Of a stretch of DNA of 64,000 bases, positions 40,350 through 52,300 are shown piece by piece. Every line of letters begins with the position of its first letter. The first letter of the stretch is position 1. The translations under genes and the position numbers were made by a program. The stretch covers positions 124,001 to 188,000 of the forward strand of contig JADFUC010001455.1 of the NCBI GenBank assembly GCA_019722365.1, in the 5' to 3' direction. Source of the DNA: Lithospermum erythrorhizon. Lineage: Eukaryota; Streptophyta; Magnoliopsida; Boraginales; Boraginaceae. The notes beneath the pieces were generated by a model, which ran no database searches, was not told where the DNA came from, and worked only from the letters and a program-made list of their open reading frames with translations.

Positions 40350-42817
40350 ATGGAAGAGGCCTCCTGCAGTTGCTGTAACACTCGGTTTAGGCAGTTCAAT
40401 TTCTGAGATCCCTGGTGTTTCGAACCATGTTGAAATCACTAGACATAAATTAGTGACAGAGACACCTAGCTTGCTGTCCGACCCATCTTCAATGCGGCAT
40501 AATGGTTCTGATTCTAAATGGGATGGGCGTAGCAATGGTACTCACTTTAAACTGATAAGATGGGTTTCTTGTGCCATTGAAAATGGAGAGAAAGTCGTAG
40601 TTTTCAGCACATGCTGGTCGATACTAGAAACGGCTTAATTCAGGAGACTGAGGATGATGAAGTTTTGTCAGTCACCGATAGACAATGGAATCAGCTGCTT
40701 GAAGGATCTACTAATACAGGAGACGCATCTTGCCCCTGGTTGTTAAGTCAGAAATGATCTTACCCATTGCAGTTGAAATTGAGGGTATCGATAATGGTCA
40801 AATAGTTGCTAAGGTAATCGGTCTGGAAGGAGATAGTTTGATGAGAAGGATGATCATAACAGCTGGTATTTGTCACAAATGAAGAGAATTTTATTGGGCC
40901 TAAGCTCCAAGCATCTGTAGTAACTCTTCCACTGCCCGTTGAGAAGAAGCCTAGCAAAGTTTGTGTTAAAACCGTGTATGAATTGGAATGTTTACCTCTG
41001 TGGGGTTCCGTTTCCATATGCGGAAAAAGGCCTGAGATGGAAGATGCAGTTATGGTCGCACCTCATTTTCTGAAAATTCCAATGAAGATGTTCATTGGTA
41101 ACAGTGCAATTGATGGAATAAGTGAAACTTTGACTCATCTAACTTCTCATTTTTTCGGAGTGTATGATGGTCATGGAGGATCTCAGGTGTGTTTCTTTTA
41201 TATATGCATTGAAGTGATTGTTATTATTGTTATTATTACTACAGGTTCATTAATTCCTTTGTTAGTGTGATTCCTTTGAGATGTCGGATGTGTTATTGAT
41301 GTTCACTGTTCAGTAAAAGGTTTTTCTGTTCATGAATAATGCTAGAGGTAATCATCTAAGAATTCAATGGACAGATTAATCACCTGAAGTCTGTTCTGTC
41401 TAATCAGTTAAGGTTTGTTTACACTGTTCCTGTTATATAATGTTGGGAAAAAGAGTAGATATCTTAATTAATCGTGTTACTAGTCTCAGTTGCTGAAACG
41501 ATTATGGTGAAGGTTAGTGCTTAAGATGGTCTATGTAATTAGAGGAATATTTGAACTTTTTGTAGCTCTTGATACTAAGGTTGTATATGTTGGAGATGAA
41601 TGGTGATATTAATCTGCCCGAGATCCATTTATATTAAGGTGTGATTTTTCATTTCTATTTTTAGGTTGCAAATTATTGTAGGGAGAAGATTCATTCAGCT
41701 TTGGCCGTGGAGTTAAATGTATTTAACCAAAAATCAGAGAATACTAGTTCAGGAGATATTAGGCAATTGCAGTGGGAGAAGGTCTTCAGTCGTTGCTTCC
41801 TAAAGGTTGACGATGAAGTTGGGGGTAAAATTGGTAAATCCTTTGGTGATGCAAGTTCAGATGCTTCTTGCTGCATATCAGAACCTATTGCTCCAGAAAC
41901 TGTTGGATCCACTGCTGTGGTTGCTGTAATGAGCTCATCCCACATAATAGTTGCAAACTGTGGGGATTCACGAGCAGTCCTTTATCGTGGCAACGAAGTG
42001 GTGGAACTGTCGGCTGATCATAAAGTAGGGCAAATTTATGTTTCTGTGGTCCTCTATTTTAAATGCTCGTTTTGAAATCTTTGTACTTTCTACTCCCGAC
42101 CAGTTTTGTCAGGCCAACCTCATCTTGTGCTTATTTCAACATCATTTGCAGCCTAATCGTGAGGATGAATATGCGAGGATTGAAGCATCAGGGGGAAGGG
42201 TCATCCAGTGGAACGGGCATCGTGTTTTTGGAGTTCTTGCCATGTCAAGGTCTATTGGTAGGTGTCTAAGCAATGTCCGCCAACGCATTTTAATTACATC
42301 GACCTCTTTTATCTTTGCCAGCTTCATAGGACTGCTGAAAACCATGAATGTAATAGGTGTACAAGGTGCACAAAAAAGGTTTCAGGACAGCTGAAAACCA
42401 GAAATGTACATTTCTGAGGTATGATATGTTGAAGCATGTGACTGTCTCACTAAGAGATCATTATTCTTTTCTTGATCCTTAGGTGATAGATATTTAAAGC
42501 CATGGATCATTCCAGATCCAGAAGTTGTGTTTGTACCCCGTGTCAGGGAAGACGAGATTCTTGTTCTCGCTAGTGATGGATTATGGGACGTCATGACAAA
42601 CGAAGAAGTATGCGAATTAGCTAGGCGGAGAATTCTGCTTTGGCATAAAAAGAACGGAAGTAACCTTCTTATCAGCAGAGGCAAAGGCGTTGATCCTGCA
42701 TCGCAAGCAGCAGCGGAGTACCTCTCCATGCTTGCTATTCAAAAGGGGAGCAAAGATAACATATCAGTGATTGTGGTGGACTTGAAACCTAGAAGGAAAT
42801 TCAAGAGCAAAACTTGA
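40350..42817 (+). CDS. HAB1: Clade A protein phosphatase 2C, HAB1-like, with frame-disrupted N-terminus
   Basis: Clade A PP2Cs dephosphorylate SnRK2 kinases and are inhibited by ABA-bound PYR/PYL receptors. The catalytic part is intact: exons 40974-41186 (continuing upstream), 41665-42024, 42152-42257 and 42483-42817. It shows [20 protein letters not shown] then [72 protein letters not shown] (with the receptor-lock Trp), [10 protein letters not shown] and [13 protein letters not shown]. The N-terminal region is recognisable ([47 protein letters not shown]) but is spread over three frames: the ATG at 40350 is followed by a shift at once, then shifts near 40630, 40742 and 40840, with stops. 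Either the N-terminus is mutated, or local sequence errors are present. Translation could start inside the gene, but no good ATG precedes the catalytic core. Confidence 0.88.
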
Positions 42818-43864
42818 TTTGCACATTATTTTGATGTGTACTACACTTTTAATTATGACTTACTACTACTAAATTAGCTGCTTAGTCCATCCATTTTCCA
42901 GATGGGCTTCAAGCCTTCAAATGTAGGTTGGTTGTAGCATGTAATATACTCCCATCATTCCACAGAAATTGTTTATTTTTTCTTTTTGTTCATCGCTTTA
43001 ATTTTGATCGTAAGCTCTTTTTATTTGTATTAATATATCTTGATGAAAATTATACAAATAAAGTACATTTTAAAACTCTTTTTATTGATATATTTTTATA
43101 AAATATTATATAATATAAATATCTTCACCTTCATCCTAAAAGATTAATTTATTTTTTATAGTTGTAATATTTTTATTTTAACCTTAAATACACCTTCATT
43201 CCATAAGTTGTATGTTACATAAAAAAATATCAATGAAGAAGTTTGAAATGTATTTTCGTTGATATAGTTCTTATTAATGATTATATATCACAACAGAAAT
43301 ATTCTGATCGAAGTTTAAAAAGTTAAACAAAAAGTTAAAATCATCTTTATGGGATCGAAATTATAGTATAAAAAAAATGGGCAATCTTTTATGGAATATA
43401 GAGGAGGTGGAAAACATATTAGAAAGAATAAACTTAACAAAAAATTTGGGATATTGCAGACCAACATATTATAGTTGTGTAAAGTGGTTATATTGGATAA
43501 TGTGAGCTCTGTTCATCAATTATATTGGATAAATCAGCCAGTGCAACAATATCGTCAATTTTTGTTGGCTAGAAAAAGCGGTTATTAATAATATGGTTCG
43601 TGCGTTAAATTAATTTCATGTACTATTTAATATTGAAAATAATATATATATTATCAAAATTTACTATTTTAAAATGGTATAATTTAGAAGAAAAAAAACA
43701 TATCAGATTGTTTTATGCATTTTAATCGTATGTGTGTCTTGAAATTAGTTGAATAAATGATACATTACTTTAAGCTTATAGTGAGTATTAATGATTTTTA
43801 AAAGAAATGAATGCGTAACTAAATGTCGAGAATGCACCAAAAGAATAAAAATATGTCTCCTAAC
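42818..43864. other. PP2C 3'UTR and AT-rich intergenic sequence
   Basis: After the PP2C stop there is a 3'UTR. From about 42950 comes a MITE-like patch starting ACTCCCATCATTCCACAG, with ATTAATATATCTTGATGAAA and an inverted-looking TTTTTATTGATATATTTTTA. No gene is seen. Confidence 0.4.
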
Positions 43865-44875
43865 ACATAAAAGTTTGGTGGAGTGTTTATTCGTTTCACA
43901 TTACTAATTACTATATTACTCTTATTATAATATTTTCTATTGATCAAAAAATATGTTTCTAAAGTTTTAAAAATGACTCATATAACAATTCAATAATTAA
44001 TAAGTCCTAAATTTTTTTCTAAAAATTCTATAACAACTCAAACATAGTTGGAGTTATTTAATCTCTTATAATAGTTATTTTAATGTCATTGATTTAAGTC
44101 TTTCAGTGACAAACTTTTACGCTTTATCCATAAGCATGGTACGATTTGAATAAATTTAATGTCAATATTAAGTACATTGAAAATATATTATTATTTGATC
44201 ATTTTCACCAAATAATATACTAATAAAATAAAAATATTTGAATTGAGCATTTAATATGTGAAAACCCAAATTCAAACCTTGACAATCTATTAGGGATGGA
44301 GGGAGTATTAGATATGCTTGACACTTTTTATTTTAATTGTTGAAATGTAATACAAATATCACATAATAATTTAGATATATATTCTTTAATAGTAATTTTT
44401 GGATTAAAATTTATTTTTTAATTTATAATTAAATAATTATCATACAAAAAATTTAGTATGAGTAGGCAAATTCATTGCATTAAATAAAATTTACTTATTG
44501 TTATCATAAAATTAAAAATCAAGAATCATATTATATCAATAACATCTATTGGTAAAAAATATTAGGTATTTTTTATATAATTAGGCGAAGATATTGATAA
44601 TGAAGATATGATCAGGTAGCATACATATGAAAGTGGTAAAACTTTTACACATATTATAATAAAGTAGATAACTTCCAACTATGTTTAAGTGTTTATATAA
44701 TTTTTTAGAAAAAAATTTAGGATTTATTAATTATTGAATTGTTATAGGAGTCATTTTAAAACTTTAAAAACATATTTTAATCAATAAAAATATTATAATA
44801 AGGATAATATAGTAGTGGTAATGTGAAAAAGAAAAAACCTTGGCTAGCAGCTTTTATAAATAGGAGAACTAATAA
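43865..44875. mobile_element. ~1 kb foldback element with ~180-bp inverted arms
   Basis: The left arm (about 43870-44062) and right arm (about 44660-44870) are inverted copies: TTCACATTACTAATTACTA / AGTGGTAATGTGAA, ATTATAATATTTTCTATTGA / TCAATAAAAATATTATAAT, AATTCAATAATTAATAA / TTATTAATTATTGAATT, CAAACATAGTTGGAGTTAT / ACTTCCAACTATGTTTAAG. The outermost bases (AAAAGTTTGGTGGAGTG / AAACCTTGGCTAGCAGCTTTT) are less alike. The interior has no coding sequence. The superfamily is not established; long arms and no frame suggest a hAT- or Mutator-type non-autonomous element. Confidence 0.65.
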
Positions 44876-45213
44876 ATGATATAATTGTATTTTTTATTAT
44901 TAATGAACAAAAAATTTAATGAATCGTAACATTTCACGTGGTGTATGGGAGTCGGATTGGGTAAAAAAAAAAAACTAATGCAAGTATGCAACCCTCATGA
45001 ACTCAAAAAAGATCAATCAACCATTACAAGTCAACTTCAAGAAAATAATAACTCAAAACCACAATTTCTTCCTTTGTTTTTCCCCTAATGAGGATGAAGT
45101 AATAAAATGACTTAAAAGCTAAAGCATAACATGAATACATGATCCACAAGTAATAGTAGAAAGCACTAGTAAGTAATGAAGGAAATGCTTCTTTCATATA
45201 CTTAGCTAGAATA

Positions 45214-45234
45214 TAGCCAAGGATGACTTCCCAG
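45214..45234 (-). promoter_or_regulatory. miR169 target site in NF-YA 3'UTR
   Basis: The plus strand reads TAGCCAAGGATGACTTCCC followed by AG, which matches miR169 over 21 positions except two near its 3' end. The mRNA is the complement, so the site is antisense to miR169 and sits 74-94 bases after the NF-YA stop codon, where conserved miR169 sites of plant NF-YA transcripts are found. The seed and central (cleavage) region are perfectly paired. Confidence 0.92.
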
Positions 45235-45307
45235 TTTCACCAGCAACCAAATTTGTCCACAAATGCAAATTGCAGAATGCTGGTGAAACCTTTTCCCCGT
45301 CGACCCC

Positions 45308-48221
45308 TTATTGGGGCACCGAGAGGAAGTGTTGTGTGCCACCATGGAAACCACCACCACCAAGGCGGGTAGCGGATCCTCCATGGTTGGGAGATGCATA
45401 GACAGAGAATCCATATTCTTGCTGCTGGTACATAGTGTCTGCGTTGGAGGCGCAGGTGATTCCAGAAAAGTTGGTTGTTGGATTAGTTTCTTTATAGTTT
45501 CCGGTCTGATGAGTTTCAGCACCCCACATATTTTTGGTTGATTGAGAGCGGGCAAAGACTGAATTGTATTGAGCATCACTAGTAGAGTTGTTGGATTCTT
45601 GGACCTTCTTCACGTTTAGGAACCGCCCTCCAGGTCCCCTAGCTCTATTTAATGCATGGCGATGCCGGGACTCATGGAGATAGGGCTGAAAGAAAAGAAC
45701 AATATTAAAGTAAGAGAGTGATTAGTTGGGAAGATCAAAGGAACACTGATATGTTATAAAGGTGCAAACAGAAGAGGATTGTGACAATTAGAACAATGAT
45801 ATACCTTTCGATCTTTAGATACTTTGTTTTGAGCTTCAAGTTTAGCACGATACTGCCTTCGCCTGAGTATTGCATGGTACTGTTTTGCATTGACATATAT
45901 CGGCTCATCTTGTTGAAGATCACGCGGAAGAGGTACCCGATTAGACGTCATGCACATCATCTGAGGGTGAACCTGAGTCAAGACAAGGATTGAGGGTCTC
46001 ATAGCTAAACCAGGGAAATTCACAGGCAATGAATTACGACAACCCTGGAGGTACTTATATTATGAAGGGTCAGACTCTCAAAAGAAGAAACCTAGATTCT
46101 TAGGAGTAGATGCACCATGAAAACAGAATCCACCGATGCAACTAGGCAAGAAGAAATTTACAACTTTGCATGCATGGACCAACACTTAAAATATCCAACA
46201 TTCAATTGTCAATTTGCATCAAAGGTTGAATACTCATATTGTGAAGGAACAATCCTTTGAGTCTATTAATGTATAAGGTGGACTTTTCTATTTCTAGAGA
46301 ATCATTACGACATAAAGTAGAAACCTACAAAGGACTGAGATGCTAAGTATAAAATTATGTGAAATGGTGTAGCACCTTGTAAAGACTTACTTTATCAATA
46401 CATATAAAAAAAACTGAAAGTATGATAAACTTTCACAAAAAATTCCCCTTAAGGAAAGGATTATCCTCAATGATGCAACTTTTTTATCAGTAATCACTTG
46501 ACTAAAAGCACTAGGTAGCATAACTTTAAACCTAAGTAGGAGGAACAAGAATCTGAAGAAACCGATTTTGATCTGATAATTTGGATGTTGTAATAGGAAG
46601 GAAAAATGAAAGATTATAAAATCAGTCCCACAGACACTCCCACTATGTATGACAAGAACCAAAAAGAAATGTACAAATTCAACGTCAGAACTTCAAAAAA
46701 GACAACAGTACATGATGAAGAAGTGCTAGTAAATGTTGCACTTATTTGAACTGAATAATTAATTTAGGCAACCATTTTATCCAGACCCATAAAGGCTGTA
46801 TTTGAACAGGTCTGCTGTAACTAATAAGCATGAGTTAACATGCTCACAACCAAATAGCTACGAGTTGAAAAATTATGCCGTCTAAACTCTACTTTTTTTT
46901 TTTTTAAATCTGGACTTATTTACCCTATATACATGATTAATACATTAACAGTAACATGCCCCAATGATTTTGAAGAGGCTCCCGCCAAAGCGGGGTAAGG
47001 GGGTCGGATAGTAGTATAGCACACAACCTTACCCCTGTGATGACAAAGAGGCTGTTTCCGAATTGACCTAAGAGTGGAATGCAAACACTATCTACTACTA
47101 CACAATAGCGTGGGTAGTGTGCTTGAGTCATTTTCGTATATTCCATTATATGATTGCGGTAAATTCAACCAATACCAAATTAAACAAACATGCATTCATT
47201 TTGAACTAAAACTTCAGCAAAAAACCAACAATGAAGAATTACAATTGTGTTGCAATCGTTACCCATAGCATGTGGGCAATTATATTCAATATTTGGTACT
47301 AGCTGATCTCACAAATCCAAAGCTCACTCAAGCTACTTACAATTGGCTGTCCGTAATCAAAATGTGAGGGCGGCGAAGTAAAATCCTGACTTGACAAAGT
47401 TGATGTCATATAACCCTCTTCTGTTTTTCCTTGAATAACAGGAGATCCTGAAAAAAACAGTAAAAAATTATTAATATTCCAAATGGAAGCTGAACACAAG
47501 GCTATAAGAAAACACACCAGAAAGATAGAAATGCATGGTTATAGCAGTACGTTTTCCATGGAATGTAACGAAAGATAAATGTTGTACTAGGAGATAAATA
47601 TAATATAATGTATCATAATACCCACACGGACACAAGTGCAAATATATAGAAGCAAAGTAGCAGCGTGAGATTGTTCTTAAGGTCTAAGGGAACAGTAAAT
47701 CAAAGACATGGGTTGAGTATTCAAGACTATAATATTTCTCTTCATGACTAGAAATTTCTTGTTAAGAAATATTTAGATAATCTATAATATTTCCATATCC
47801 TATGGAATCGAAGCTTTTACTATTATGATTCTTGGATATAATGGAACAAATCAAAATGAGCTGTCTATTCTCACTGGGGTTTATTAAGTCTTTGCAATTC
47901 ATCTGCGGTCTTTCAGCAATCCTGTTATCAAAGGGGTGAAGGTAGACACAATCCAGTATAGGGCTGATGAGGCATTGGGACTGTCTATTGATTTACTAGA
48001 TATGGCCAGTACCCACTGAAACTTTCCCACATTAAAGAGAGGAGAATATTCCACATACCTGACTCCTTGAAACTTATACTTTCCTCTCCATTTTTTCTTT
48101 CACCCGTACATGCCACTTCAGGATATGATTGGCCCGAGGAATGAGTTGACCCTGAGTTCGGATCATGCACTTGAAATTCCAATTTATTATCATGCTGGGA
48201 AGGTTTGGGTGGAATAGCCAT
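45308..48221 (-). CDS. NF-YA: Nuclear factor Y subunit A (CCAAT-binding, HAP2-type)
   Basis: NF-YA is the sequence-specific subunit of the NF-Y trimer; it joins the NF-YB/NF-YC histone-fold pair and reads CCAAT. Four coding exons: 48059-48221, 47341-47447, 45805-46044 and 45308-45685. All joins are in frame, giving 295 residues. Exon 3 carries the subunit-association helix (DEPIYVNAKQYHAILRRRQ then YRAKLEAQNK). Exon 4 begins with the DNA-binding segment (PYLHESRHRHALNRARGPGG then RFLN). The family usually has Lys where this copy has Asn in HALNRARG. The start at 48221 (MAIPPKPSQHD) is the first ATG of the open exon. A miR169 site in the 3'UTR is the expected control, linking expression to nutrient and drought status. 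The leader probably extends beyond an intron toward 50.3 kb. Confidence 0.94.
46955..47165 (-). mobile_element. Au-type SINE in NF-YA intron 2
   Basis: The best copy in the window. The plus strand shows GAGGCTCCCGCCAAAGCGGG, GTAAGGGGGTCGGAT, ACAACCTTACCCCTGTG and AAAGAGGCTGTTTCCGAATT. The complement (GGAAACAGCCTCTTTG ... CAGGGGTAAGG ... CCGACCCCCTTACCCCGC ... GGGAGCCTC) is the known layout of the Au SINE family. It lies between NF-YA exons 2 and 3 in the sense direction of that gene. Confidence 0.8.
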
Positions 48222-50345
48222 CTTGAGGACTTAGATTCATGACAAGGATGATGGCTCGTCTGAATCAGTTGAAGCCCACCATGTCATTGCATTGGAGGTA
48301 TAAACTGGGAGTTCTTTTTATCTGGACATTTTCAGATAAGTGATCTTTTAGAGTTCCCTGATATCTTCAATTCTTAACCTTGTTACCTGCTCCATTGAGC
48401 CATTCTACAACAACAACTATCGCTGTTGGACATGATTCAAACAGAACAAGTACAGGTTTTGTAACCATTACATGCAATCAAAGTTGTTGCAGGCAAACTC
48501 GACTTTAACTATTAAGTATTATGCCCATGGTGAATCGATGAGGTTCAGCCCTCCCAACGGTGTATCAAATTCACTGGCAAGTGCTAGTTTAAAGTACACA
48601 AACTGAAAGAGTATATATTAACACTTGATGCTTTACCTTAGGAGTTAGATGAATGCTACTTATTCCCTAACTTCAAGTACAAAAAAATTTCAAATATAAG
48701 CCATCCTCACGAATTATTATGAATATAATGATTAAGTTGCATATAGTAGGTGACAAATGTAGAGAGTAAATTTAAGAGTGGACACAGTTATTACACAAAT
48801 TTGAATGACTTATATGGACATTTTTTTTAGAAAACAATATAAAGCCAGAAATGACAGTTTACAGCATCCATCAACCGCATTCTTTTCTGATATAAACACA
48901 AAAAACAAAAATGAGAATCTACAATCCAAAATTATAGATTAAAAATGAATGAAGTGCATCTAGCAGAGAATAAAGGTAATGATAAGCATAAATCACAAAA
49001 AAAAAGAGGTTCATCATTCTTGATTGTCAACATTTACATATGCATAACTACATCCACACAAGAAGTATAGATAAAATAGCTCAATGATACAACACTCTTG
49101 ATATAAATGATGTAATTGGCCCATTTGACAGAAAAGAACAGAAGGCATCAGAAAACATGCAAATCTGAGAACTCATTAGTTATTACCAAAAGAAGAAAAC
49201 AGTACCAAGTACATAAAACCAAGAAAATCTCTGAATTTGAGCAGACAAAGCAAGCACTCATCCAGAAATGATCTCAATCACCATTCACCAAACCACCATT
49301 ATTATCACCACTCAGAAACCACCAACACACCTAACAGAAGACCCTGAATGGGAACTTGGATATGTTTGGCACTTGTCTAAAGAGCACATTTTCTAGGAAG
49401 CAAAGTAGACCTACACCTAACAAAAGCACAAGTCAACACAAACAAATCAAACCAAGAACATCCAACTATTCCTAGGGAACCTTGCAAAGTGGACCTGATT
49501 ATAAATCATCAAAACTGTCTTTTCATCCCAACGTCAGCGTAAATCTTTGAATCATTACAAGTGGAGATCTCTGAATCTTATAAGAACTTACATGTGATAG
49601 GAAACAGAAAACTGCGGGACTGCTTGAAGAAGACCAGGAAGTACGGACTTACAGTTTAGGTCTTAAGTCGTTTGATTTATTTAAATTCGTCAAAGGTAAA
49701 AACATAAAATCGTTTACTCGATGGGACGACACTAAATTAAAGGAGCACCTCTAGAATTTGATAAGATATTAAAGAGATCCTTATAGAAGTCTTCCAATCT
49801 TCGACAAATTGACTCTAAGGTACCTTCAAAATTTGATGAAAATAACACTATTCATGGAAGAAACTGTTGCTGTGCATTCTTGAACATATCTCTCCTTAAG
49901 CTATAAACATGTAAAACAAAAGTAAATAGCCATAAATCACAAAAAAGCTCCAATCTTTGAATAAATTACAAAAAGGATACCTTCAGAACTTGATAAAATA
50001 ACACTATCCATGCAACAAAATCATTAAAAAAGTTTCCAATCTTAAATTAAAAATTACCTTCACAATTAGATCAATTATCATAATACAATAAAAAATCATA
50101 AAAACCAATCTTTTAAAGGGTACCTCGAGTTTGGACAGAAGGATATTCATAAAAAATGTTATTGGGCATTCTTGAACATGTCCCCCTCTATAGATACCCT
50201 TCAAAGGAGTAAATGGTACAATTAATCTCTAACTACTTGTATTTACTCCCTTTCTTGGTAATGTTGGTAATTGAGTTTGACTCTTTCTGAATTCTGAATC
50301 AACCAAAAGTCCAAAACACAGAGAGAGAGAGAGAGAGTAGGTAGT
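48222..50345 (-). other. Probable NF-YA leader and promoter region
   Basis: Upstream of the NF-YA start codon. NF-YA genes usually have long, spliced leaders, and the sequence is consistent with this, but I could not place the exons. A CT/GA microsatellite (about 50318-50338; CTCTCTCT on the gene strand) is typical of plant 5'UTRs and core promoters. No other gene is seen. Confidence 0.4.
50318..50338. repeat. (GA)n microsatellite
   Basis: About ten GA units; CT-repeat in the NF-YA sense direction. Confidence 0.9.
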
Positions 50346-52300
50346 AGGTTTGAGGTTAGATTATAGGGATTAATGAGATATGGGTATTCGAATTTTATCT
50401 TTAATGTATTTAATGTCAATTCACGTTCGGGTTTTTGATATTATTTTGATTCTTAGAATTAATTTTGAGCATCGAATAAACTATCACCCTATATACTAAT
50501 ATTTAATTATATTTAAATCTTAAAATTATATTTGAATAATAAAATTGTTGTTAACATAATACATTAATATATTTAAATGTAGTTCGTTTATCTTATTATT
50601 AATATCGTTTATTTTTATGGTTTCAATGTAATATTTATTATTTATTAATTTATGAGTTAACTTTAAATAAGTTAAAATTGATTAAGGATGGGGACATTGA
50701 ATAAAGTATTTAATTTAATGTTTAAAAATACGTATTGCACATATATAATATAAAATTTAAGGACCCAAAATAATAATACAAAAAACTCAAAATTCAATTG
50801 ATATTTAAAATAAAATTGTAGGATCTGGATGTCACTTACCTAGTATAGCATCATAGTCATTTGGACAGTTTTTAAGATTATTTTATGAATGTGACAATGA
50901 AGACTTTTTGTCGTGTAGTGGAGTGTGAAAAACTAGTCACACCTCACAAAACATAATTATAGATAAATTATTTATTTTATTTTTCTGCTAAGTCACAAGT
51001 CATTATTGAGAAAAAGAGTGTAATGATTTTCAATTACTACAAAAATTAAGTTAACAAGTTTTTCCAAATATATAATATATATATATTTAACATATTTATA
51101 TTAATTCATCATTTATCATGTTATGACTAGAACTTCTGGTTTTTAGATTGAAGTGAGTAAGACTGTATTATATTATGATACATTTTATTATTTGTATTTT
51201 GTTATTTTGATTTATTATGCCTATTGTATATTGTATTATGCTAATCTTCTATGCAATTTCTTCATTTGTATGTATTTTATTTTAACCTATACGAAGAATG
51301 AATTTATAAAATAATTTAATCGTAATTTTTATTGAAAAATATAAAAAGAGATGAAAGATTGAAGTTAAATTTTAAGGAAGTTAAAAATCAAGTACCAATA
51401 AGAGATGTAATGAGTGACACTGGATTCTGAAATGGTAGGTGGTGGGTTGAACTAATAGCATTTACATTACTTATTTAGGTGAGTTGAAGACATTTTGGAT
51501 TCTAGTTTCATAAATTCCATTAAAAGCTTAATATGTTGGAAATAAATGTTAGTGAGAGAGATGATAGATGGTGCGGAGTATTATTCACATAAGAGAAAAA
51601 ATGATACCACATTCCTTTCAAATTAAATGAGTTGCTTAGCATTTTAGTTTGTTCAAAAAAATGAATCGTTTCACTAATTGTAACACCATTATTTATGTCA
51701 TGTAATGTTCTTTTTTTTTAATAATTACTTTTTTGACTGAATATACAGGGATATATTGGATAAATATAAATCTTAAAATAGGGATGGTTGAACGGATATA
51801 AAGGCAAACTAAGCAATAGATACCATATCTGAATCATTCAGTTTGACATTAATTTTTTAATCACGGAATATATTTAAAAAAAGTCACACCACCATCATTA
51901 GCTCAGAAAAAAAATATGACTAAACTAGAGCTTTATAGTATTTTTATTTCTATCAACTCATGAATCGATATGTCATCTTATGAGTTAGTTGATAGTCTAA
52001 TATGAATTTTGTATTAGACAATTAAGTAGTAATTACTATCTCAATTTCTAAAAAATTGTTACATTTGTCTTTTTTCATGATTAAAGATTAACAAACTTTA
52101 TAATATTGATTGACATCTAAAACTTTTATTTGAATTAAAATTATCAAGTTAATAGTAAATATATTTAAGAAATACTATATATTAGTATATTTTTCAAACA
52201 AATATATAACACATTAAAAATTATTTGAGTTAAAAAAAACCCATAATTGATTTATTGAGCTTACTTAAATGTACCTAAATACAAATAATCAAAACAAAAG
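50346..52300. other. AT-rich intergenic sequence, no gene seen
   Basis: Very AT-rich with runs such as ATATATAATATATATATATT near 51070. Nothing coding or recognisably mobile is seen. Confidence 0.5.
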
